Below are positions 1-7,504 of a DNA stretch of 64,000 nucleotides, piece by piece (the first letter of the stretch is position 1; every line of letters starts with the position of its first letter). The DNA is taken from positions 310,001-374,000 of the forward strand of contig OZ242191.1 in NCBI GenBank assembly GCA_965205915.1, read 5' to 3'. This stretch comes from VXMO01 sp965205915 (lineage in GTDB: Bacteria; Chloroflexota; Dehalococcoidia; UBA6926). The position numbers and the translations under genes were made by a program. The notes below the pieces were generated by a model. It ran no database searches and was not told the DNA's origin. It saw only the letters and a program-made list of their open reading frames with translations.

Positions 1-159
1 CGCGCGTGGATAACCCTGGGAAGTGAGACAGAGATTGCCCTGGTGGCATTCGGGGATGATAACGCCCAACCCCTCCTCGGCGCTCACACTCTTGAGGCCT
101 TTGCGCTGGCAGCGGATCCATTTAACGGACGGCTCGTTCCAGCCAATCTGTGGGCCTAG
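1..159 (+). CDS. Retropepsin-like aspartic protease family protein, C-terminal fragment
   Basis: The reading frame is open from the window edge to TAG at 157-159, so only the last 52 residues are visible and the start lies outside. The tail (PLLGAHTLEAFALAADPF, then NGRLVPA) aligns closely with the end of the next gene (PLLGCHALEGLMLAADPY, then AGKLIQ). The G-x-x-x-LE segment is the usual C-terminal element of clan AA (retropepsin-like) single-domain proteases. The catalytic DTGA motif would be upstream and cannot be checked. The two genes look like tandem paralogues. The substrate is unknown. Confidence 0.6.
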   Translation, partial: RAWITLGSETEIALVAFGDDNAQPLLGAHTLEAFALAADPFNGRLVPANLWA

Positions 160-303
160 ACCCGTCCGGCTCTCGCGTTAGTCCAACCTGCCCTGCCTAT
201 TGCTACAATGGCTGAAGAGTAGGCCGTCGTGAGGACATGTGCCATGTCGATACGAGCAGTCCATATTCCAGTTCGCCACCCAATGTCGTTGGAGGAGCGC
301 CGC

Positions 304-681
304 ATGGGGATGTTCTCCGTCACTATCAGGCTGCATAGCCTGATAGACAAATCGTTCACGGATTTGTCGGCCACCGTGGACACAGGGGCCAGCTTCTCGT
401 TGATCCCTGCCGATGTCCTGGAACGACTCGGTGTCGAGCGCACTCAACGTTCCATCTTCGAGTTTGCAGATGGCCGGATAGAACGGTACGACGTTGGCGA
501 GTTGCGCATGTCAACCGAGGGACGGACCACTCACACTTGGGGTATTTTCGGGCCTGTCGGCACGGAACCCTTGCTTGGCTGCCACGCCCTTGAGGGCCTG
601 ATGCTGGCCGCCGATCCGTATGCTGGCAAGCTCATACAATCTCCGGAAGACCCGCCGGGGCAGAATGGATCACAGCGCTGA
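304..681 (+). CDS. Retropepsin-like (clan AA) aspartic protease family protein
   Basis: A 125-residue single-domain protein with the catalytic signature VDTGASFSLIP near residue 25 and the conserved G-x-LE element near the C terminus (LLGCHALEGL). These are the hallmarks of small bacterial retropepsin-like proteins, which act as homodimers. The start is chosen at ATG 304 because GGAGGA (291-296) lies 7 nt upstream. A GTG at 229 and an ATG at 310 are in frame but have less support. The stop overlaps the start of the threonine synthase gene by one base (TGATG), so the two are probably co-transcribed. Its physiological substrate cannot be inferred. Confidence 0.72.
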   Translation: MGMFSVTIRLHSLIDKSFTDLSATVDTGASFSLIPADVLERLGVERTQRSIFEFADGRIERYDVGELRMSTEGRTTHTWGIFGPVGTEPLLGCHALEGLMLAADPYAGKLIQSPEDPPGQNGSQR

Positions 682-1910
682 TGCCCTATTCAACATCGCT
701 CAAGTGTAAGGAGTGCTCTCGGGAGACCGAACTCCTGCCCGTCAACGTCTGTGATTTCTGTTTCGGCCCGCTCGAGGTTCAGTACGATTACGACGCCATC
801 GCCCGCGTCATGTCCCGTGAATCTATCAAGAACGGCCCGCACTCCATGTGGCGCTATGCCGAGCTTCTTCCCGCCGATCCGAAGAACCGGGTGGATATCA
901 ACGCCGGTCTCACGCCGCTCATCAAGGCGGATCGCCTTGGCAAGGCGCTCGGCTTGAACGAGCTTTATCTCAAGAACGACTGCGTTAATCCGACGTACTC
1001 GTTCAAGGATCGCGTCGTCTCTGTGGCGGCCACCGCGGCCCGTGATTTCGGTTTTGACACCCTCGCCTGCGCCTCCACCGGCAATCTGGCCGGGTCCGTC
1101 GCTGCCCACGCCGCGCGCGCCGGCATCAAGTGCTATGTGTTCATTCCGGCTGATCTCGAAATCGGCAAAGTCGTGGGCGCGGCTATCTATGGCCCTACCC
1201 TCGTCGCAGTCAATGGCAGCTACGACGACGTGAACCGACTTTGCTCGGAGATCGCGGACCGATACGCTTGGGCGTTCGTCAATATCAACGTCCGTCCGTA
1301 CTACTCCGAGGGATCCAAGACCCTGGGATATGAGGCGGCGGAGCAGCTGGGATGGCGCGCGCCGGATCACGCGATCGTCCCCGCGGCGTCCGGCTCCATG
1401 TTCACCAAGATCTGGAAGGGCCTAAACGAATTCCACGACATCGGCATCATCGATGAGCCGAAGACGAAGATGCACATCGCGCAGGCGGAGGGCTCAGCGC
1501 CCATCGTTTCGGCCTACGATGCTGGCATCAAGGACATTCGCCCCGTCCGGCCCAACACTATCGCCAAGTCGCTAGCGATCGGCAATCCCGCCGACGGCTA
1601 CTACGCCCTCCAGGTTATCGAGGAGAGCAACGGCACAGGCCACACGGTCAACGACGCTGAAATTGTGGATTCCATGAAGCTGCTCGCGCAGACGGAGGGC
1701 ATCTTTGCCGAGACGGCCGGCGGCGTCACCATCGGCGTCCTGCGCAAGCTAGCCGCCAAGGGGCTCATCGGCAGGGATGAAGTGACCGTCGCCTACATTA
1801 CCGGCAACGGACTCAAGACGCAGGAAGCCGTGCAGGATGTCGCTAAGCCCGTGCATATCGACGCCTCGATGCGCGAATTTGAGGACGCCCTGAAGGCGGA
1901 GGACGCCTAA
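681..1910 (+). CDS. thrC: Threonine synthase (PLP-dependent)
   Basis: A fold-type II PLP enzyme of 409 residues, normal length for the family. It converts O-phospho-L-homoserine to threonine in canonical members. The N terminus carries a zinc-ribbon-like set of cysteines (C9, C12, C24, C27). The PLP lysine lies in SFKDR (K109), and the substrate/PLP-phosphate region reads ACASTGNLAGS. The NIL-domain gene and a MoaD-like sulfur-carrier gene follow on the same strand. That context is also found around enzymes of sulfur incorporation, so a sulfur-related side role (homocysteine or cysteine formation) is possible but inferred. The family call is strong; the exact reaction is likely but not proven. 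Confidence 0.9.
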   Translation: MPYSTSLKCKECSRETELLPVNVCDFCFGPLEVQYDYDAIARVMSRESIKNGPHSMWRYAELLPADPKNRVDINAGLTPLIKADRLGKALGLNELYLKNDCVNPTYSFKDRVVSVAATAARDFGFDTLACASTGNLAGSVAAHAARAGIKCYVFIPADLEIGKVVGAAIYGPTLVAVNGSYDDVNRLCSEIADRYAWAFVNINVRPYYSEGSKTLGYEAAEQLGWRAPDHAIVPAASGSMFTKIWKGLNEFHDIGIIDEPKTKMHIAQAEGSAPIVSAYDAGIKDIRPVRPNTIAKSLAIGNPADGYYALQVIEESNGTGHTVNDAEIVDSMKLLAQTEGIFAETAGGVTIGVLRKLAAKGLIGRDEVTVAYITGNGLKTQEAVQDVAKPVHIDASMREFEDALKAEDA

Positions 1911-1981
1911 CAGCAGCGCGTCGCCGCATCCGAAGAAACACAGCGCCGCAATTGGGCAATCTGGGAAAGTTGGGGGTAGAA

Positions 1982-2224
1982 ATGGCCAGGGTTCGTGTTC
2001 GATTTACGTTCGCGTCGGAGCTCATTCAGGAGCCTGTCATCTGGTCGCTTGGCCGCGAATACGAACTTGTGACGAACATTCGACGCGCCAACGTCGAGGA
2101 GGACCAGGGCTGGGTTGTCCTGGAGCTTGACGGCGAGCAGGACGAGATCGACCGCGGTATCGATTGGGTCACTTCAAAGGGCGTCCGCGTCGACCCCGTA
2201 CCCGGCGATGTCATCGAGGGCTAG
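1982..2224 (+). CDS. NIL-domain protein
   Basis: An 80-residue protein that is essentially one NIL domain (ferredoxin-like fold), with the typical opening RVRVRFTF, then LIQEPVIWSLGREYELVTN, then GWVVLELDGE, and a final GVRVDPVPGD. NIL domains sense or bind methionine in ABC transporters. As small stand-alone proteins they accompany ferredoxins or sulfur-transfer enzymes. ATG 1982 is preferred over TTG 1952 because it begins right at the domain and follows a G-rich stretch. It sits 71 nt after thrC and 105 nt before the MoaD-like gene, suggesting a small sulfur or amino-acid cluster. The specific role is unknown. Confidence 0.75.
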   Translation: MARVRVRFTFASELIQEPVIWSLGREYELVTNIRRANVEEDQGWVVLELDGEQDEIDRGIDWVTSKGVRVDPVPGDVIEG

Positions 2225-2329
2225 CTACCGCAGCCTCACCCCTATCCGCTATAGTTATAGAAAGTCGCCAGCAAGCTGCGACGCTCACCAGGTTAGATAC
2301 CCAATCCAAACACAAGGAGCCCATTGTCT

Positions 2330-2605
2330 ATGTCGGTCACAGTGAAGATTCCCACGCCTCTGCGGCGGGTGACGGATGGCGTTGATGAGATTGAAGCCAG
2401 CAGTGATCGACTCGACGGCGCGCTCGCGGTTCTGAACGAGCGTTTCCCCGGCATCAAGGAACGACTCTTCAACGACGAAGGCGAGTTGCATCGCTTCGTC
2501 AACATCTACGTGAATGGCGAGGATGTCCGATTCCTCAGCGGCCTTGAAACGCCCCTCAAAGAGGGTGACGAGGTCAGCATCGTCCCTGCCGTCGCCGGCG
2601 GCTAA
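2330..2605 (+). CDS. MoaD/ThiS-family sulfur carrier protein
   Basis: A 91-residue ubiquitin-like protein ending in Gly-Gly (AVAGG), the residue pair that is adenylated and thiocarboxylated in MoaD, ThiS and CysO. The region FVNIYVNGEDVRFLSGLETP followed by DEVSIVPAVAGG is typical of MoaD. ATG 2330 is chosen because AAGGAG (2314-2319) lies 10 nt upstream; a TTG at 2324 would be too close. A TATAGT hexamer at 2250-2255 could be its own -10 box. No E1-like MoeB/ThiF gene is nearby. Partnership with the upstream PLP enzyme (CysM/CysO-like) is conceivable but inferred. It converges with tgt across only 15 nt. Confidence 0.82.
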   Translation: MSVTVKIPTPLRRVTDGVDEIEASSDRLDGALAVLNERFPGIKERLFNDEGELHRFVNIYVNGEDVRFLSGLETPLKEGDEVSIVPAVAGG

Positions 2606-2620
2606 CCCGCCCTACCCCAA

Positions 2621-3856
2621 CTAGTTCAGGCCCAGGTCCGGCTCCCACTCGTCCGGCATATCGCCGCGCTCTCGCGCGGCCTGTGACCGCATCCACAGCC
2701 CGCGCTGTTCCTCCCGAGCTGCTGCGTCGCTTGGTCGATAGGCCGCATGAAAGTCGCGCCTGAACTGCTCATAGGACCCGGCCGCTATGCCGGAGCGCGC
2801 GTCCTCCATCAGCCGATGGATGAACCGCAGATTATGGATGCTCGCCAGCCGATAGGCGAGTAATTCCTTCGCCTTGAAAAGGTGCTGCACGTACGCGGCG
2901 GAGTAGGTCTCACACGTCTCGCAGTCGCACCCGTCCATCACCGGCCCAAGTTCCCGTGTGAACCGCGCATTGAGAATGTCCACCCGCCCCCGCTGCGTGT
3001 AGAGCGCGCCGTTACGCGCAACACGAGTGGGAAGAGCGCAATCAAACGTATCGATCCCGCGGGCGATGCCCTCCACGATGTCCTCCGGCGAACCGACGCC
3101 AAGCAGGTGCCGCGGCTTGCGGGATGGCAGCAGTGGCATGGAAACGTCCACCATCTCCCACATCACGTCCTTCGGCTCACCGAGACTCAGACCGCCAATC
3201 GCTATTCCCTGAACTCCGTCCAGCGCGGCAATCACTCTGGACGATTCCGCTCGCAGGTCTGCTTCAACGCCGCCCTGGATGATGCCGTACAGCAGGCCGG
3301 ATGGAGGGTTGTGCGCCCGCGCCGACCGTTCCGCCCACAGGTGCGTGCGCGCCATGGCTCGCTCCACACGTTCTCGCTCCACGCCGTACGAGAGCGGCTG
3401 GTCCAGGCACATGATCATGTCTGCCCCCAGCCGTTCTTGCAGCATCACCGCGGACTCCGGTGATAAGTGAAACGACTGTCCGTCAATGTGGGAGAGAAAC
3501 GTGACGGCCTCGTCAGACACCCGCAATCGATGCGCGAGGGATGTCATCTGGAATCCGCCGGAATCCGTCGCGATGGGTCGATTCCAACCCATGAACCCGT
3601 GCAGCCCGCCCGCCGCCTCGACGAGTTCAACGCCGGGCCGCAGCGCCAAGTGATATGCGTTGCAGATGACGACCTGCCCTCCGAGCGACTCTACATCGCC
3701 GGGAGTAAGCGCCTTGACGCTACCCTGCGTGGCGACCGGCATAAACGCGGGTGTCTCAATTTCACCATGGGGAGTGACTAATACGCCGGTGCGTGGCCCG
3801 GTCGCGTTGGCGTCGCTCGGGCTAGTTACACGGAAATACGGCGTGGAAGTTGTCAT
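2621..3856 (-). CDS. tgt: tRNA-guanine transglycosylase (queuine tRNA-ribosyltransferase)
   Basis: A TIM-barrel enzyme of 411 residues that exchanges G34 of GUN tRNAs for the queuosine precursor preQ1. Visible hallmarks are the general base in ATDSGGFQ (D98), HIDG, IIQGG, GGLSLGEP, the nucleophile in FDCALPTR (D272) with ARNG after it, and the zinc site C310-x-C312-x2-C315 with H341. Spacing and length match bacterial Tgt. The C-terminal 40 residues are a charged extension. The gene is upstream of nothing on its own strand; ctaB lies behind it with a 31-nt gap and could be co-transcribed. No other queuosine gene is in view. Confidence 0.95.
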   Translation of the reverse strand: MTTSTPYFRVTSPSDANATGPRTGVLVTPHGEIETPAFMPVATQGSVKALTPGDVESLGGQVVICNAYHLALRPGVELVEAAGGLHGFMGWNRPIATDSGGFQMTSLAHRLRVSDEAVTFLSHIDGQSFHLSPESAVMLQERLGADMIMCLDQPLSYGVERERVERAMARTHLWAERSARAHNPPSGLLYGIIQGGVEADLRAESSRVIAALDGVQGIAIGGLSLGEPKDVMWEMVDVSMPLLPSRKPRHLLGVGSPEDIVEGIARGIDTFDCALPTRVARNGALYTQRGRVDILNARFTRELGPVMDGCDCETCETYSAAYVQHLFKAKELLAYRLASIHNLRFIHRLMEDARSGIAAGSYEQFRRDFHAAYRPSDAAAREEQRGLWMRSQAARERGDMPDEWEPDLGLN

Positions 3857-3887
3857 ACCGTGACGGGCCGGTAGGGCGAATCAAGCC

Positions 3888-4784
3888 TCACTGAATCGCG
3901 GCGATAACGGTCGTAATCAAGAGCGCCGTGAACAGTCCGCACAGCAGGCTGTAGGACGCCGTCTTGAATCGCCGACGCTGCACGGCGGGGCTCAGCGACG
4001 GCCTTTCAAGCTGCATCGTGCCCCACACGTTGTAGAGCGCAAACGCGCCGCCAATCACCCAGTACACCGGCCCCTGCTCGGCCACGAATCCCATCGCGAC
4101 CACCAAAACAACCAGCAACCCGGCGAGCGCGAGGAACATGGGGCGCGCGCTCCTCCAAGCTGACCGAAGCGGAAAGATACCAATTCCCGCCTGCAGATAA
4201 TCGGGCTTGTAAAACAACATTATCGCCCACACATGATGGATGACCCACACGCCGACGAACGCGCACAGCAGCCCGATAACAGGTCCAAATGACGGGTCCA
4301 TCGCGAGCCATCCTGCCGCAACCGGCGCGGCACTCGAAACGCCGCCGAGGAAATGAGTGGCCTCCGTCTTACGGAACGACACCGCCGCCAGCGTTCCTGT
4401 CGCCCCGGCTACTGCCGCGAGCGGATGCACAAGGATCGCCAGAGCCACCCCTGCAATGACCCACCCCGCCGACCAATACAGCCCGCGTTCCGCCGGCACA
4501 ATGCGGCCGCTCGGAATACTTCGCCCCCGTGTCCTGAACATTCGCCCGTCCAGCGAGCGATCCAGATAGTTGGTCAGGCCGTTGGATCCGCCGCTGCCCA
4601 GGAACACGGCGAGCGTGATCAGCGCCACCTTGCCCGACTGCGTCGGGTCTGCGCCGGATGCGATGACGGCAGAGGCTGCCCCGAGAAAGGTCAGCAGAAT
4701 CGTGACGCGCGGCTTGAGCAGCTCCCAATAGGCGAGCCCACTCGCTCTCAGCGCCGACCCCAAAACCGACTGATTGATCAGCAT
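3888..4784 (-). CDS. ctaB: Heme O synthase (protoheme IX farnesyltransferase), divergent
   Basis: A polytopic UbiA-superfamily prenyltransferase of 298 residues with about eight or nine hydrophobic segments. It would farnesylate protoheme IX to heme O for a terminal oxidase. The first Asp-rich motif is clear (NYLDRSLDGRMFRTRGRSIPSG, matching N-x3-DRxxDxxMxRTxxR). The second and third motifs are unusual: TEATHFLGGVSSAAPVAAGW and WVIHHVWAIMLFYKPDYLQAG replace the common PP-bearing versions. ATG 4784 is preferred over the adjacent TTG 4787 because AGGA lies 7 nt upstream. It is divergent from a cupredoxin lipoprotein gene, a context suited to aerobic respiration. UbiA family is certain; heme O synthase is likely. 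Confidence 0.82.
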   Translation of the reverse strand: MLINQSVLGSALRASGLAYWELLKPRVTILLTFLGAASAVIASGADPTQSGKVALITLAVFLGSGGSNGLTNYLDRSLDGRMFRTRGRSIPSGRIVPAERGLYWSAGWVIAGVALAILVHPLAAVAGATGTLAAVSFRKTEATHFLGGVSSAAPVAAGWLAMDPSFGPVIGLLCAFVGVWVIHHVWAIMLFYKPDYLQAGIGIFPLRSAWRSARPMFLALAGLLVVLVVAMGFVAEQGPVYWVIGGAFALYNVWGTMQLERPSLSPAVQRRRFKTASYSLLCGLFTALLITTVIAAIQ

Positions 4785-4896
4785 CAACTCATCCTACGTC
4801 ATGCCCGCCGCCCGATAAAGCGCATCCCCACCAACAAAAGAATGTGATACATTTAACAAGTCAACGGCAGGTACTCGAAGGGGGAATCTGGTAACA

Positions 4897-5409
4897 ATGC
4901 GCAAGTCTCTGGTGTATCTGGTTGGATTGCTATTTGTGCTCGGATCGCTCGCACTCGTTGGTTGCAATGGCAATGGCGACAGTGATAACGGCGGCTCAGA
5001 TAACGGAAGCTCCGGCAGCAGCGATAGGGTCGCCATTCTCATGGATGACAGAGGTGAGGGCGGAGCGTACAGCATGACAGCGAGCCCCGCGTCGGTCGCC
5101 GCAGGCGAAGTCACATTTGAAATCTCAAACGAGGGCCTGATCGCTCATGAGTTCAAGGTGGTCAAGCTGGGTGAGGACGGCATGAGCGCAGACCTCGCAG
5201 ACCTACCCACGGAGGGCGGCTTGCTTTCCGAAATGGGCGCCTCGCTGGACGGCGTAGGTGAAATTCTCGATAGCCTGCTTGAGGCGGATCTGCCCGCGGA
5301 CGGCTCCGACGATCTAACCGTCACTCTTGAAGCTGGCGAGTACATGCTCATCTGCAACGTTGCAACGCACTACCAGCTCGGTATGTGGACCACCTTCACC
5401 GTCACGTAG
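4897..5409 (+). CDS. Cupredoxin-like lipoprotein
   Basis: A 170-residue exported protein with a lipobox ending at C23 (LALVGC), a Gly/Ser/Asn/Asp-rich linker (24-43) and a C-terminal cupredoxin-like domain. A type-1 copper ligand set is visible: H84 (IAHEF), C153, H158 and M163, spaced C-x4-H-x4-M (ICNVATHYQLGM). This suggests a membrane-tethered blue-copper electron carrier on the outer face of the cytoplasmic membrane. It is divergent from ctaB, so a link to a heme-copper oxidase is plausible. AAGGGGG at 4879-4885 could serve as ribosome-binding site, though the spacing to ATG is a long 11 nt. A strong terminator follows. Confidence 0.8.
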   Translation: MRKSLVYLVGLLFVLGSLALVGCNGNGDSDNGGSDNGSSGSSDRVAILMDDRGEGGAYSMTASPASVAAGEVTFEISNEGLIAHEFKVVKLGEDGMSADLADLPTEGGLLSEMGASLDGVGEILDSLLEADLPADGSDDLTVTLEAGEYMLICNVATHYQLGMWTTFTVT

Positions 5410-5460
5410 ACCAAATCACCAAACCGGTTGGGAAACAACCGGACTTGATTGGGAAACCGA

Positions 5461-5496
5461 GACCCTGCGGCGCTGAGCGCCGCGGGGTCTTTCGTT
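5461..5496 (+). terminator. Intrinsic terminator after the cupredoxin gene
   Basis: A GC-rich hairpin (5461-5489, GACCC-x-GCGGCGC paired with GCGCCGC-GGGGTC around a TGA loop) is followed by TTTCGTT. It lies 51 nt after the cupredoxin stop and before the BrnT-like gene. Confidence 0.8.
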
Positions 5497-5535
5497 ACTC
5501 ATCCACGCCAGACTACATTGTGGCAAAATGAGCGT

Positions 5536-5823
5536 ATGCCGCCGGGATTTGCGTGGAATGAGGAGAAGAATCAGCTTTTGATACGGCAGCGGGGTGTTTC
5601 GTTCAATGACGTGGTCGCGTATGTAGAGAGCCGCAGCGAAGTAGAAACTTATGACCATCCCAATCAGAGACGATACCCCGGACAAAGAATCTACATTGTG
5701 GACATCCGCGACTATCTATTCGTTGTCCCTTTTGTGCTGCAAGAGGACGGTACGGCGTTCCTTAAGACAATCTATCCGAGCAACCGGGCCCGACGATACT
5801 ATGGCAGGAGGCTTATACGATGA
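5536..5823 (+). CDS. BrnT-like toxin of a type II toxin-antitoxin pair
   Basis: A 95-residue protein matching BrnT in length and layout: an opening FAWNEEKNQLLIRQRGVSFNDV, a middle strand pair (RIYIVDIRDYLFVVPFV) and a closing IYPSNRARRYYGRRL. BrnT toxins are RelE-fold ribonucleases. The start ATG 5536 begins exactly at the family N terminus; an upstream in-frame start at 5449 would run through the preceding terminator and is rejected. The stop overlaps the next start (ATGA), the normal toxin-first order of BrnT/BrnA. Toxicity and target are untested. Confidence 0.8.
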   Translation: MPPGFAWNEEKNQLLIRQRGVSFNDVVAYVESRSEVETYDHPNQRRYPGQRIYIVDIRDYLFVVPFVLQEDGTAFLKTIYPSNRARRYYGRRLIR

Positions 5824-6140
5824 ACGAGCCGATCAAACAATACTCCGATGAGGAATGGCAGAAGATAATGGATGGGCTGGACGAGGAAGAACGCGAGATT
5901 CTGGACGCCATGGAACGCGGCGAGCTAAAGCGCAGCGCCGACGCGGACGAGATGAATGCAATGGCCCGGATCGCGGCCCGCAACACCTTGCGGAGATCTG
6001 AGCGGGTAAGCTTGCGCGTCTCGTCGGCAGACCTCAGCCACATCAAGTGGCTAGCCGCAAAAAGGGGCGTTCCTTGTGGCACCCTACTTTATGAGATTGT
6101 CCAGAAGTACATGGCAGGCCGCCTCATCGAAAAGACCTAG
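5820..6140 (+). CDS. BrnA-like ribbon-helix-helix antitoxin
   Basis: A 106-residue partner of the preceding toxin. The N-terminal half is acidic and helical (YSDEEWQKIMDGLDEEEREI), suited to binding the basic toxin. The C-terminal part (VSLRVSSADLSHIKWLAAKRG, then CGTLLYEIVQKYM) is a CopG/RHH-type DNA-binding segment. It overlaps the toxin stop by 4 nt and has AGGAGG just upstream (5805-5811 region), pointing to translational coupling and autoregulation of the pair. Assignment rests on operon order and the RHH motif. Confidence 0.75.
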   Translation: MNEPIKQYSDEEWQKIMDGLDEEEREILDAMERGELKRSADADEMNAMARIAARNTLRRSERVSLRVSSADLSHIKWLAAKRGVPCGTLLYEIVQKYMAGRLIEKT

Positions 6141-6165
6141 GCTCAAGGAAAACGGGCCTTCCCCT

Positions 6166-7401
6166 CTACCCTTCTGCCGCCAGCCTCTCCAAATCTGCCG
6201 CGCTTTTGATTTCCCGCACAGTGCGGAGAAACTCGGCGATGGACTCTGAGTTGTTTCGCACCGCTATGAGTTGTCCATAGATGGGACTCACTGAGCCGCC
6301 GGAGGGGGAATCGGCGTAGCTCCCGTGAAACGCAAAGTACGCCTGGTTGATCTTACGGATCACATACCCGTGCGTCTCGTTCAGGTGGACGCGCCGCGCC
6401 TCCATGTACGCCTCCGCTGCATCGATCTGCCCCTCCGCCAACAGCCGCTCCGCCTCTATACGTGTCTCCCGCATGTACGAGCCAAAGTCGAAGAGGTCCG
6501 GATCGCGGTGCGGCACTGACGGCGGCTCCGGAACCCGGAACACCGGCGGCGGCAACCCCAACGCTATCGCTGCCGTCTCCGCCGCCACCATGTTCGCGAC
6601 TGTCTCATTGATCGTCGACATCTCCCCACCGGCCGAGTACCGCTGTCCCAATGGGTGGAAGAAGAGATAGTGGTGAACCCACTCATGCAGGATCGTTGAA
6701 ACCGTAAACTCGCGCGATGACGTTGCCTTGACCAGCGCCGGATACGTTCCGAGTCCCCCGATTCTCTCTACGATCGCGGACAAGCCTTTGTTTGTCAGCG
6801 CCTCTTCCAGCTTCAGGATTTCCTCGGTTGAAATGTCCGACCTGAGGGGCAACGAAGCCATCAGGTCAATCCGCTCCCGAGGCGAGACGATGAGCGCGCG
6901 CGGTAGCTCCTCCATCACGAACGAGATCGGCGGGAATACGATCTCTCCGAACACCGGCGGATCCGAAACCAGCCCTGCCTCGCGCATCGTGCTCATTGCC
7001 AGACTGCGCAGCGCTCTGGTCGCGCTCGGCCGGATCTCCGCCAATTCCTCTTCAATCCGCTCCTGCTCAGCCAACGCCTCAAGCAGTTCAGGATCATCAC
7101 CGGCATGTGTCGCGAGGAGACGATTCACGCGGGCATTGGTCTCCCGTAGTCGCGCTGATGTCTCAAAATAGTCATCGATGGCATCGGGATTGGTTGGCGG
7201 GGTGTTCAGCGACGCAACAATGTCCGAGGCGTGTCGTAACTCCCACACGGCAATGTTGAAGCTGTCATGCGCGGCGGACGCCCGTATTGCGGCGATTACG
7301 TCGCCAACAGGCGCCCTGCAGCCCGGCAACAGGAACAAAGTCGCAAGGAATAGTGCGACCGGAATAATGATGTGGAGGGGCAACGCGCGGACGTGACCCA
7401 T
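6166..7401 (-). CDS. Lipoprotein with zinc-metallopeptidase motif
   Basis: A 411-residue exported protein. The N terminus is a hydrophobic segment with a lipobox ending at C28 (LLPGC). The central region is helical and charged. Residues 239-243 are HEWVH, an HExxH zinc site, followed 23 residues later by NETVAN with E266, the arrangement of gluzincin peptidases. A long helical C-terminal half follows. I take ATG 7401 as start because TATACT (7408-7413) ends 6 nt before it, which suggests a leaderless transcript. The longer in-frame start at 7425 would overlap the divergent EF-G promoter. Substrate unknown; the peptidase call rests on the motif only. Confidence 0.72.
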   Translation of the reverse strand: MGHVRALPLHIIIPVALFLATLFLLPGCRAPVGDVIAAIRASAAHDSFNIAVWELRHASDIVASLNTPPTNPDAIDDYFETSARLRETNARVNRLLATHAGDDPELLEALAEQERIEEELAEIRPSATRALRSLAMSTMREAGLVSDPPVFGEIVFPPISFVMEELPRALIVSPRERIDLMASLPLRSDISTEEILKLEEALTNKGLSAIVERIGGLGTYPALVKATSSREFTVSTILHEWVHHYLFFHPLGQRYSAGGEMSTINETVANMVAAETAAIALGLPPPVFRVPEPPSVPHRDPDLFDFGSYMRETRIEAERLLAEGQIDAAEAYMEARRVHLNETHGYVIRKINQAYFAFHGSYADSPSGGSVSPIYGQLIAVRNNSESIAEFLRTVREIKSAADLERLAAEG

Positions 7402-7413
7402 GTGGTAAGTATA
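7402..7413 (-). promoter_or_regulatory. -10 box for a likely leaderless transcript
   Basis: TATACT on the minus strand (7413-7408) is separated by 6 nt from ATG 7401. Transcription would start at or next to the A of ATG. No Shine-Dalgarno sequence precedes this start. Confidence 0.5.
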
Positions 7414-7424
7414 GGCGTGGGACA

Positions 7425-7453
7425 TTGAGACACGGGACGGTCTGCCTTAGAAT
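7425..7453 (+). promoter_or_regulatory. Sigma-70 type promoter of the EF-G-like gene
   Basis: TTGAGA (7425-7430), a 17-nt spacer and TAGAAT (7448-7453). Each hexamer matches the consensus at five of six positions. The predicted start near 7460 leaves a leader of about 45 nt with AGGGGGAG before ATG 7505. Confidence 0.7.
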
Positions 7454-7504
7454 GGTGCGATAAATCACCCGGTCGCCTGGGTGGCCGGAAGTAGGGGGAG
7501 AGGC

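Noticed and set aside
690..1370. Minus-strand open frame opposite thrC
   Set aside because: No family features and full overlap with a clear threonine synthase.
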